From NCBI GenBank assembly GCA_015143295.1, contig CM026560.1, positions 1,986,501-2,050,500 of the forward strand: a stretch of 64,000 nt of DNA. The letters run 5' to 3'. The DNA comes from Tetracentron sinense (lineage: Eukaryota; Streptophyta; Magnoliopsida; Trochodendrales; Trochodendraceae). The position numbers and the translations under genes were made by a program. How positions within the stretch are numbered: the first letter of the stretch is position 1; each line of letters begins with the position of its first letter. Of the stretch, positions 8,831-17,549 are shown piece after piece. Under the pieces are notes generated by a model that ran no database searches, was not told the origin of the DNA, and was given only the letters and a program-made list of their open reading frames with translations.

Positions 8831-11158
8831 ATGATAGCTCTACCAGCTACGGACTTTCCTAGTATTGCCAAGAGTGGAGTTAGAATTGAGACTGCTATTC
8901 GAAATGGCACCATTACTACCAATTTCAGTCAGTCGGCCACTCAGCAGCCAAGCACCAGTAACCGGAATATTTTCAGGAAAGATCAGAAGAAGAAAGAAGG
9001 AGAGGTACAAATGGTAGCACCAGTAGCACCAGCGGTGCCAGTACGGTTGCCCATAAATGCAACGCAACCACAGCCAGTAGCCCCGGCTCAGCCTAGTAAC
9101 CTACCCCGCACTTTTGCACCTCAGCAAGTGCGAACACCGCCCAGAACTTTCACCCCTCTACCTTATCCTCTCAGCCAGCTGTTACCATTCCTTATACAAA
9201 AGGGAGTACTTTCACCCAGACCCCCAATGCCAGTACCCAATAACCCGGCAGCCAACTTTCATATGGACCAGCATTGCGCTTTCCATCAAGGTCCTGGACA
9301 CCTTACTGATAGATGCTTTACTTTGAAGCATGCAATTCAAGATCTCCTCGACCAGAAAAAGATCGAGTTATCCCCAGGAAACACAAGCATTATTCAAGCC
9401 CCTTTACCACCTCACAATCAGCAAGTTAATTTCTTAGAGGAAGCAGAACCCTGTGTAGGTATGATTAACCCTTTTACCTCACCTATCACAGAATCTCCAA
9501 TTCAAATCCCTTCTGATCTTCCAGTCCAAGAAGAAGTCACTTACCTGATACCATGCCCGGCCAATTGGCCACTGGCCCAGTCGACCTCATCAGCTAGTCC
9601 CTTAATTATCCCTTTCATCCCCCCACCGGTCTATAACCTAGATCAAGTACCATATATCTACCCATCCACTTCCTACCCAACTGAGCCGGGGAGCATCGAC
9701 ATTGCAAGCCTCACCAGGTCTGGCAGATTGTATCCACAAAATCCTTCTGTAAATATGCCAGAAGGGAGCAAAGGGAAAGAAAAGGTAGTTGACCTGGAGA
9801 AAGAGAGAGAGGATTCAGAAGCCTTGTTAAAAGCCATTCAGAAGGCCGAAGAATATCATGTTGCTCAACAGCTCAGTAAAATCCCAGCTCAAATCTCTAT
9901 AATGGGGTTGTTATTAACTTCTGACCACCATCGGAAACAATTGGTCAAAGTTTTCAACAATGCCCACGTCACTCCGGATATCACTCCAGAAAAGTTGGGA
10001 CAACTAGTGGGGCAAGTGCTAGAACCAAAAGTCATATCATTTACTGAGGGAGAAATTCCTGAGGAGGACACATCTCATACCAGGGCACTATATATTGCAG
10101 TGGTTTGCAGGGAGAAACATCTTTCTTCAGTCTTGATTGACAATGGCTCAGGATTGAATGTTTGTACTTTGAACACGTTGCGGAGCATTGGTATGGATTT
10201 GAGCCATGTGAGTAAAAGGCCTATGACGATTCGGGCATTTGATAATTCGACACGGCAGAACCTCGGTGATGTCAATTTGAATGTTACTATCGGCCCGGTA
10301 GATTTTCTCATTGATTTTCAAGTAGTAGATGTCCCGGCATCCTTCACTTTACTCCTCGGAAGACCATGGATCCATATGGCCAAGGCAGTACCATCCACTC
10401 TACATCAGAGAATAAAGTTTATCCAAGGGGACCAGCTGATCGTCATCCCCTCAGAAAGTTTGTTTTACTCCATTTTGGAGGTTCAAGAGGAAAGGCTAAG
10501 GCCCATGTTTGTAACTCAGCAGTTTGAGGAAGTAAGTTGTATTACACAGATTGAAGTCAGAGAAAAGAATGCTAGACAGATTCCTCCCAAATACAAGATG
10601 ATGGCAAGAATGGGATATCGACCCGGTCAGGGTCTGGGAGTCCGGCATCAAGGTATAAGGAAGATCATCACTCCGTCTCGTTACACCCCGCGGTTCGGGA
10701 TAGGCTACAAGCCGACATTGAAGGACTATATGGAGCAGCTCACGCCGAAGAGAGGAGGGGCAGAAATCCAGAAATACCTGCACCATCTTACCACTTCCCA
10801 AGCTAGCAGTCCCATATCCGACCCGATACCAGAACTCGCCATCTCACCCATGCCCAAAACCATGGAACCTTCGAACCCAACCTTTCGTGTATTAAATGAG
10901 AGTTCTATGAGCATCCAGGATGAGGAGCTAATGGGAATAGAGCACCTATTTGAAGAAATGGCGATAGAGGAAGCGGCCCCAGAAATAGGAGAAGATCAAG
11001 AGGAAGCTCTGTCCGAGTATGCCGAAGCCGAGGTGTTCACTATCTCAGAAGATAAGAAGGAGACAACCAGTCTTTCATCTCCAAGATCGTGGTGGACCGA
11101 GCCCATCACCCTGGAAGCAGCCAAAGGAAGAGCGGAGATTGTCAAGAAGGTCGGTTGA
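8831..11158 (+). CDS. gag C-terminal part, aspartic protease and G-patch
   Basis: This 775-residue frame holds the C-terminal part of gag and the protease. A gag zinc-knuckle-like motif, CAFHQGPGHLTDRC, starts at residue 149, followed by a proline-rich linker. A retropepsin-like protease domain is centred on LIDNGSG (Asp437; DNG in place of the common DTG/DSG), with the flap/core segment LLLGRPWIHM further on. Residues about 589-615 (MARMGYRPGQGLGVRHQG) fit a G-patch, an RNA-binding glycine motif. An acidic tail follows. The stop is two codons beyond a candidate splice donor, so the natural product is probably a gag-pro-pol polyprotein made after splicing. Upstream gag is frameshifted, so the copy is defective. 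Confidence 0.85.
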   Translation: MIALPATDFPSIAKSGVRIETAIRNGTITTNFSQSATQQPSTSNRNIFRKDQKKKEGEVQMVAPVAPAVPVRLPINATQPQPVAPAQPSNLPRTFAPQQVRTPPRTFTPLPYPLSQLLPFLIQKGVLSPRPPMPVPNNPAANFHMDQHCAFHQGPGHLTDRCFTLKHAIQDLLDQKKIELSPGNTSIIQAPLPPHNQQVNFLEEAEPCVGMINPFTSPITESPIQIPSDLPVQEEVTYLIPCPANWPLAQSTSSASPLIIPFIPPPVYNLDQVPYIYPSTSYPTEPGSIDIASLTRSGRLYPQNPSVNMPEGSKGKEKVVDLEKEREDSEALLKAIQKAEEYHVAQQLSKIPAQISIMGLLLTSDHHRKQLVKVFNNAHVTPDITPEKLGQLVGQVLEPKVISFTEGEIPEEDTSHTRALYIAVVCREKHLSSVLIDNGSGLNVCTLNTLRSIGMDLSHVSKRPMTIRAFDNSTRQNLGDVNLNVTIGPVDFLIDFQVVDVPASFTLLLGRPWIHMAKAVPSTLHQRIKFIQGDQLIVIPSESLFYSILEVQEERLRPMFVTQQFEEVSCITQIEVREKNARQIPPKYKMMARMGYRPGQGLGVRHQGIRKIITPSRYTPRFGIGYKPTLKDYMEQLTPKRGGAEIQKYLHHLTTSQASSPISDPIPELAISPMPKTMEPSNPTFRVLNESSMSIQDEELMGIEHLFEEMAIEEAAPEIGEDQEEALSEYAEAEVFTISEDKKETTSLSSPRSWWTEPITLEAAKGRAEIVKKVG

Positions 11159-11446
11159 AGCCTTGTCAAGTCATACCATTTTTTTTGTCAGCCACAGTGG
11201 CTGAAGAGTCTGTAAAAATTACTTTCAGTCGAGTCTTGTAAAAATCTTTTGAATACATATATATATATATATATAAGTGTTACTTCTCTGAAAAAATCTC
11301 AATATACCTTTTGCGTGGCTTATGATGGTATGATCTAAGACTCCCCACGAGCACTAGTGATCAGAAGCCTCCCAAATTTTTCCTTCTCATTTCTTTGAGT
11401 ATGCCCAAAAACTTCAAACAAATACTAAATTAAAATCATTGAACAG
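11150..11446 (+). other. Candidate intron between protease and RT
   Basis: A donor AAG|GT at 11149/11150 and an acceptor ACAG|G at 11446/11447 bound 297 bp that is AT-rich, carries an (AT)n run at about 11252-11276, a U-rich stretch at about 11377-11398, and a branch-like actaaat about 20 bp before the acceptor. Both exon ends fall on codon boundaries (phase 0), so splicing would put protease and RT in one frame and remove the stop at 11156. An intron at this place is known in Ogre elements. The exact sites are inferred. Confidence 0.6.
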
Positions 11447-13963
11447 GGAATTGCTCAAACCACAACTAATCAATCAATCGAGCTTGAACTCTTGGAAGTA
11501 GAATCTGATGAAGAGCAGGAAGAGGAACCTCCCAAAGAGATCCTTGACTTTTTAGAGCAAAGCGAGAGGGAAACAGAACCTAGTGTTGAGGATTCTGAGA
11601 CTATAAATCTTGGATCTGATGACGACCCTAAGTACGTGAAAATCGGCACTTCGCTGGGTCTTGAGCAGAGGACCACCATGATCGAATTTCTCCATAAATA
11701 TCAAGATGTATTTGCTTGGTCTTATGAAGATATGCCCGGGCTCGATACAGATCTGGTAGTTCACAGACTACCCTTGCATCCAGATATGAAGCCGGTTCGT
11801 CAAAAACTCAGAAGAATGAGACCTGAATGGTCACAGAAGGTTAAAGAAGAAGTCAAAAAACAAATCAATGCTGGATTCCTGGTAGTAGCATCATATACTG
11901 ATTGGCTTGCCAACATCGTACCAGTACCAAAAAAGGACGGAAAAGTTAGAATGTGTGTTGATTACAGGAATTTGAACAAAGCTAGTCCTAAAGATAATTT
12001 TCCCCTTCCACACATTGATGTATTGGTAGATAATACGGCAGGCCATGAAACGCTTTCATTCATGGATGGATTCTCAGGATATAACCAGATTAAGATGGCT
12101 GAAGAAGATATGGACAAGACTGCATTCATCACTCCATGGGGTACTTTCTGCTATCGGGTGATGCCGTTTGGACTCAAGAACGCTGGGGCAACCTATCAGA
12201 GAGCTATGGTCGCGTTGTTTCATGACATGATCCATAAGGAGGCCGAAGTTTATGTGGATGACATGATTGTCAAATCCCTAACGGCTGAGGATCATCCGAC
12301 TAATCTAAGGAAATTCTGTAATAGACTCAGAAAATTTGGCTTAAAATTAAACCCTGCCAAGTGTGTCTTTGGCACCACTTCCGGAAAGCTCTTGGGATTT
12401 ATTGTAAGCAGGAGAGGCATCGAAATTGACCCTTCAAAAGCAAAAGCTATTATTGACATGCCTACACCACAAACTGAGAAGGAGGTTCGAGGTTTTCTTG
12501 GCAGAATTCAGTATATCAGTAGATTCATAGCGCAACTCACTCCAATCTGCGAACCTATTTTTAAACTTCTCAGGAAGAATGTACCCACAGTCTGGTCAGA
12601 AGAATGTCAACAGGCTTTCGACAAAATAAAGAAGTACCTTCTGACACCCCCAGTTTTGGTTCCACCAACACTCGGCCGACCATTACTATTGTATATTTCG
12701 GTACAGCAAACCTCCATGGGGTGCATTTTAGCTCAACACGATGATTCTGGTAGAAAAGAGCAAGCGATTTACTACATTAGTAAACGACTTCTGGAATACG
12801 AAGAAAGATACAGTCTGTTGGAGAAAACTTGCTTGGCTTTAGTTTGGGCTTCTCAGCGTCTCAGGCATTACCTTTTGGCACACCCTGTAATTCTGATCTC
12901 CCGGATGGATCCCTTGAAATATCTCTTGGAAAAGCCAACAACTATAGGGAGAATAGCCCGTTGGTTGATGATGCTTTCAGAATTTGATATCACTTATATG
13001 ACTCAGAAGTCGATCAAAGGACAAGCGATTGCCGATCACCTGGCCTATAATCCGTCATATGACTATATCTCAGTGCACGATCAATTTCCAGACGAAGCCG
13101 TTCTCTTTACAGAAGGAGAAGAGCTAGAGCCATTCGACTGGGAGTTATATTTCGATGGGGCAGCAAACAGTCAAGGTAGAGGAGCAGGAGCAGTATTGAT
13201 TTCGCCATCCGGGGCTCACTTTCCAATAGCAGTCAAGCTAAAATTTGAATGCTCAAACAATGCTGCAGAATATGAAGCTTGTATAGCTGGCTTGAGAGAA
13301 GCTTTTGACATGGGCATAGAAGAAGTGGATGTATATGGTGATTCCTCGCTAGTAGTCTACCATGCAAATGAATCTTGGGCCATCAAAGAGGCCAGGCTGA
13401 TTCCCTATTTGGCATGTCTGAAGGTGTTAATCACAAAGTTCAGGAGGATCACTTTCTGTCACAGACCAAGGTCCCATAATCGATTTGCAGACGCACTAGC
13501 CACGCTAGCCTCAATGATTCAAATCCCAGGAGGTATTGATGTAAGACCAATCGAGATCTTGCAGCAAGACAGACCAGCTTACTGTTTCGAGATAGAAGAA
13601 CAATCAGTTGAGAAGCCTTGGTACACCGAGATCAAGCAATATTTAACCGAAGGAACCTTCCCTTTAGAAGCTACCAAGACTGACAGGAGAGCACTCAGGC
13701 GGTTAGCTATTCAGTTTGTCCTCTCTGCAGGGATTTTGTACAAAAGATCACCAAACCTGGTATGGTTACGGTGCTTAGATGCATCAGAGGCCTCTAAAGT
13801 CGTGGAAGAAGTTCATGGGGGAGTCTGTGGGCCACACATGAATGGATTGATGCTTATCCAAGAAAATTCTGAGACTGGGTTACTATTGGACGACTATGGA
13901 ATCAGATTGCTGCAAGCACGTACAGAGATGCTACCAGTGTCAGATCTATGCCAATCGTATTAA
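11447..13963 (+). CDS. Reverse transcriptase, degenerate RNase H and second RNase H
   Basis: The frame is open from 11429; the first codon reported by simple ORF calling, 11492, is TTG, so there is no natural ATG start and translation presumably continues from gag-pro. Numbering from 11492: RT spans about residues 105-285, with WLANIVPVPKKDGKVRMCVD, FITPWGTFCYRVMPFGLKNA and the catalytic YVDD at 254-257. The first RNase H (about 395-510) has LLLYISVQQT where the catalytic Asp is expected, so it is probably inactive. A second RNase H at about 550-680 has YFDGAA (Asp555), AAEYEA, YGDSS and FADALA. This duplicated RNase H defines the Tat clade. A frameshift near 13850-13862 cuts the integrase zinc finger, leaving a spurious tail to 13963. 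Confidence 0.9.
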   Translation, partial: GIAQTTTNQSIELELLEVESDEEQEEEPPKEILDFLEQSERETEPSVEDSETINLGSDDDPKYVKIGTSLGLEQRTTMIEFLHKYQDVFAWSYEDMPGLDTDLVVHRLPLHPDMKPVRQKLRRMRPEWSQKVKEEVKKQINAGFLVVASYTDWLANIVPVPKKDGKVRMCVDYRNLNKASPKDNFPLPHIDVLVDNTAGHETLSFMDGFSGYNQIKMAEEDMDKTAFITPWGTFCYRVMPFGLKNAGATYQRAMVALFHDMIHKEAEVYVDDMIVKSLTAEDHPTNLRKFCNRLRKFGLKLNPAKCVFGTTSGKLLGFIVSRRGIEIDPSKAKAIIDMPTPQTEKEVRGFLGRIQYISRFIAQLTPICEPIFKLLRKNVPTVWSEECQQAFDKIKKYLLTPPVLVPPTLGRPLLLYISVQQTSMGCILAQHDDSGRKEQAIYYISKRLLEYEERYSLLEKTCLALVWASQRLRHYLLAHPVILISRMDPLKYLLEKPTTIGRIARWLMMLSEFDITYMTQKSIKGQAIADHLAYNPSYDYISVHDQFPDEAVLFTEGEELEPFDWELYFDGAANSQGRGAGAVLISPSGAHFPIAVKLKFECSNNAAEYEACIAGLREAFDMGIEEVDVYGDSSLVVYHANESWAIKEARLIPYLACLKVLITKFRRITFCHRPRSHNRFADALATLASMIQIPGGIDVRPIEILQQDRPAYCFEIEEQSVEKPWYTEIKQYLTEGTFPLEATKTDRRALRRLAIQFVLSAGILYKRSPNLVWLRCLDASEASKVVEEVHGGVCGPHMNGLMLIQENSETGLLLDDYGIRLLQARTEMLPVSDLCQSY

Positions 13964-14867
13964 TGCACCACCTGTCGAATTACATAATCTCACTGCACCA
14001 TGGCCATTCTCGGCCTGGGGCATAGATGTCATTGGCCCAATCACACCTAAAGCATCTAATGGTCATCGATTTATTCTAGTAGCCATCGATTACTTCACTA
14101 AATGGGTCGAAGCTGCTTCCTATGCTAATGTCACAGCTATAGCAGTTCAAAAGTTCTTGAAGAGAGACATCATTTGTAGATACGGTGTGCCGTATGAGAT
14201 TGTCACTGATAATGCTCTCAATTTTCGCAACAAAGGGATGGTAGAGTTGTGTGAGAAGTTCAAAATCCAGCATCATAATTCTACTCCTTACAGGCCACAA
14301 ACGAATGGTGCGGTCGAAGCGGCCAACAAAAACATGAAGAGAATAGTTGAAAAGATGGTAACCAAATATTCTGCATGGCATGAGACGCTTCCTTATGCGC
14401 TCATGGCCTACAGAACATCTATCCGCACTTCGACTGGGGCAACACCATTCTCATTAGCTTATGGGATGGAAGCAGTGTTACCAATTGAGGTAGAAATTCC
14501 TTCCCTGAGAATCCTGGTAGAAGCAGAGTTGGAAGAGGCAGAATGGATCCAAGTAAGGTACGAGCAACTTAATCTGATTGAGGAAAAACGACTCAAGGCC
14601 ATTAGTCATTCGCAAGCCTATCAGAGGCGTATGGCGCGAGCATTTAACAAGAAAGTCCGGCCTCGAGACTTTGAAGTAGGAGACCTTGTGCTCCGGAAAA
14701 TGCTACCCAATCGTCCAGATCCGAGAGGAAAATTTTGCCCCACTTACGAAGGTCCATACATTGTTCGTGAAAAGTTTTCTGGCGGTGCCCTTCGTTTGGG
14801 ACATATGGATGGCAAAGACCTCCCAGAGCCAATCAACATGGATCGGGTCAAAAAGTACTATGCTTGA
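13896..14867 (+). CDS. Integrase, frameshifted from RT frame
   Basis: This 323-residue frame begins inside the HHCC zinc finger (CxxC at Cys12 and Cys15). The two histidines are encoded just upstream in the RT frame (about 13810-13848), showing a one-base frameshift between them. The catalytic core is complete: Asp44 (WGIDVIGP), Asp105 (VTDNALNF) and Glu141 (GAVEAANK), giving the canonical D,D-35-E spacing. The C-terminal region carries a GPY-type module (YEGPYIVREK) seen in Ty3/Gypsy integrases. The ATG at 13896 is internal, not a start. The enzyme would insert element cDNA into nuclear DNA; this copy needs the frameshift bypassed and so is probably dead. Confidence 0.9.
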   Translation: MESDCCKHVQRCYQCQIYANRINAPPVELHNLTAPWPFSAWGIDVIGPITPKASNGHRFILVAIDYFTKWVEAASYANVTAIAVQKFLKRDIICRYGVPYEIVTDNALNFRNKGMVELCEKFKIQHHNSTPYRPQTNGAVEAANKNMKRIVEKMVTKYSAWHETLPYALMAYRTSIRTSTGATPFSLAYGMEAVLPIEVEIPSLRILVEAELEEAEWIQVRYEQLNLIEEKRLKAISHSQAYQRRMARAFNKKVRPRDFEVGDLVLRKMLPNRPDPRGKFCPTYEGPYIVREKFSGGALRLGHMDGKDLPEPINMDRVKKYYA

Positions 14868-16132
14868 AAGCTTGCTTAGAAGTTGTCTGTACTCTTAACT
14901 AATTTGGGAAATGATAGGAGGCCATGTTGGCACATCATTCAACCTCATCTTTTGTAATCTTTCCAAATTTTATCTATGAAATTCGCTAGTATGCCCTTCG
15001 AGCCTGGCAAGCCTTTCTTTCATTACACTTTCATACCGGGGCACCCCCGTGAGTTGAACTACGTCATGACCTGATCCTGCAAAGGGTACGTAGGCAGCCT
15101 GAGAAACAGGCGCGGTCAAAAATAATCACCCAATTGAGCAAAAAAAAATAGCCTTCATAAAGAAAAAAGAAAAGGAAAATCCAAGCAAACAAACAAAAAA
15201 AAAAAAAAAAAAAGGAAAAGGCAAAAGTTGGTAAAAAGAGGCGCTCAAGGGAAAAATGAGAAAAGGGTGCCCTAAAAATTTCGGACCCCTAGGCCTACGT
15301 TTCGTCCTACCTCAAGTCCTCTTAGATCCCCTAAAGGTTAAGAGTGCAGACAATCGAATAAATGAGTACTCGAGCAAGATACAAGTACCTACAAGGCAAT
15401 GATGGGAGGAAAGAACAAAATCGCAGGCTCAATGGAAACCAGAAATGGCATTGACGCGCAAAATTATGTGATCCCAGACCTAATATCGTTATTAGGGGCA
15501 AAAAAGGGAGGAAATCATTACCAACTTCGCAGGCATGAGTGAAAACCAGAAATGGCCTCATGCGCAAAAATTATGCGACCCCTAGACTTGGTCATTCCAA
15601 GGGCAAAAAAGGGAAAAGTTGAGATAAGATTCAAGCGGAATCTCCGGCAAAAGGAGTTACCTCAAGTTCCAGAAGAGTATGAATCTTACCGGTCCCAGTA
15701 ATCCATCTTTGGGTTCAGAGAAATTTGTCACCACCAGGGTCCAAAGCTCTTGGTACAGCAAGCAACGATTCAACGATATGGTGGGGAAGTCAAAGCTGGT
15801 TTCTACTACTTTGAGCAATGTTTCTAAGTAGGTCAGGACCTCTTGTCATTATGTTTTACTTCTTCAAGAGTAAGGGTTTGACTTGAAAAACAAAAAAAAA
15901 ATAATAATAATAATAATAATAACAAACAAACAAACTTTTTTTGATTTGGTTAGATCGACCTTATCTTGACAATCGCTCAAAGCATCAACAAAGTCTGATT
16001 CAGCCTCGATTCGAAGCAGCAGCCCGAGCAAGCGTGAGAACATCCCCAGTTTCACACCTTCAAATTTCAATCTTCTGCCAACATTTCAAAATCGATCACT
16101 CATATGAGGAGGCGAAAAGCACCTTTCAAATC
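14868..16132 (+). other. Element 3'UTR, upstream part
   Basis: No ORF is supportable. It contains a block gaactacgtcatgacctgat then gggtacgtaggcagcc (15056-15098) that mirrors a block inside the LTR, a poly-A run at about 15195-15213, two or three degenerate ~107-bp repeats marked by aaccagaaatggc (15437 and 15544), and an (aat)n microsatellite at about 15899-15921. It ends where the ~38-bp minisatellite starts. Confidence 0.6.
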
Positions 16133-17245
16133 GGCTGACATCGCCCCGCTTGTCATCCACCTTTCAAACTGGCTGACATCGCCCCGCTTGTCATCCACCC
16201 TTTCAATCCGGCTGACATCGCCCCGCTTGTCATCCACCCTTGCAACTGGCTGACATCGCCTCGCTTGTCATCCACCCTTTCAACCGGCTGACATCGCCCC
16301 GCTTGTCATCCACCCTTGCAATTCGGCTGACATCGCCTCGCTTGTCATCCACCTTTCAAACCGGCTGACATCGCCCCGCTTGTCATCCACCCTTGCAACT
16401 GGCTGACATCGCCCCGCTTGTCATCCACCCTTGCAACTGGCTGACATCGCCCCGCTTGTCATCCACCCTTTCAACTGGCTGACATCGCCCCGCTTGTCAT
16501 CCACCCTTGCAACTGGCTGACATCGCCTCGCTTGTCATCCACCCTTGCAACTGGCTGACATCGCCTCGCTTGTCATCCACCTTTCAATCCGGCTGACATC
16601 GCCCCGCTTGTCATCCACCCTTGCAACTGGCTGACATCGCCCCGCTAGTCATCCACCCTTTCAACTGGCTGACATCGCCCCGCTTGTCATCCACCCTTTC
16701 AACTGGCTAACATAACCGGCTGACATCGCCTCGCTTGTCATCCACCCTTGCAACTGGCTGACATCGCCCCGCTTGTCATCCACCCTTTCAATCCGGCTGA
16801 CATCGCCCCGCTTGTCATCCACCCTTGCAACTGGCTGACATCGCCCCGCTTGTCATCCACCCTTTCAACTGGCTGACATCGCCTCGCTTGTCATCCACCC
16901 TGCAACTCGCTGACATCACCCCTCCTTTGTATCCACCCTTGCCAACTCGGCTGACATCGCCTCGCTTGTCATCCACTCTTGCCATTCGGCTGACATCGCC
17001 CTCGCTTGTCTCCCCCCTTTCAATCCGGCTGACATCGCCTCGGTTGTCATCCACCCTTGCAAACCGACTGGACATCGCCTCTCGCTTGTCATCCCACCTC
17101 TTTGAAACCAGGCTGACATCGCCTCGCTGTCATCCACCTTTCAAATCCAGGCTGACCTCGCCATCGCTTGGTCAATCCACCCTTTCAAACTGGCTGACAT
17201 CGCTATGGTTGTCATCCACCTTTTTCATCTGGCTGACATCGTAAT
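16133..17245. repeat. ~38-bp minisatellite, right array in the 3'UTR
   Basis: About 29 tandem units of the same family as 1-905. The right edge from about 17060 on is more diverged, with indels and unit variants. Tandem repeats in the 3'UTR between integrase and the 3' LTR are a documented habit of Tat-clade elements and a known source of satellites. Confidence 0.95.
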
Positions 17246-17549
17246 ATGTTGTCACCCCTTCTTTATGAGTACGGTTCTTTTTCCCTCTGCAATAAGGTGA
17301 AGAACTATCTCTCTCATATCTCGAATGTTTCATTACTAAGGATGAACCATCCATTTCTTCTCTATCCCCCAGCAACTGAACAGGTTTCCTATCAACCCCA
17401 TCCTCTAGGATCCCATTTATGGCAAACAGTCTAAGTATAATTTAACTTTTTAACTCTTTTGTCTTCACAAGTTTTTCTGCACGTGCAAAATTGAGGTCTT
17501 ATAACCTTTGTCGTTCACGTGCCCACACCCTCCAACAAAGAGGGGCAAC
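17246..17549 (+). other. 3'UTR tail and polypurine tract before the 3' LTR
   Basis: Nearly identical to 906-1208. It ends caaagaggggcaac immediately before TGTAAGCACC at 17550, fitting the plus-strand primer site. Confidence 0.7.

Noticed and set aside
8840-9067. Minus-strand frames opposite gag, and similar ones opposite RT and integrase
   Set aside because: Shadow frames of the well-supported plus-strand retroelement genes.
11492-11494. Start codon of an RT polyprotein
   Set aside because: The codon is TTG and the frame is open upstream to 11429. A splice from gag-pro explains the arrangement better.
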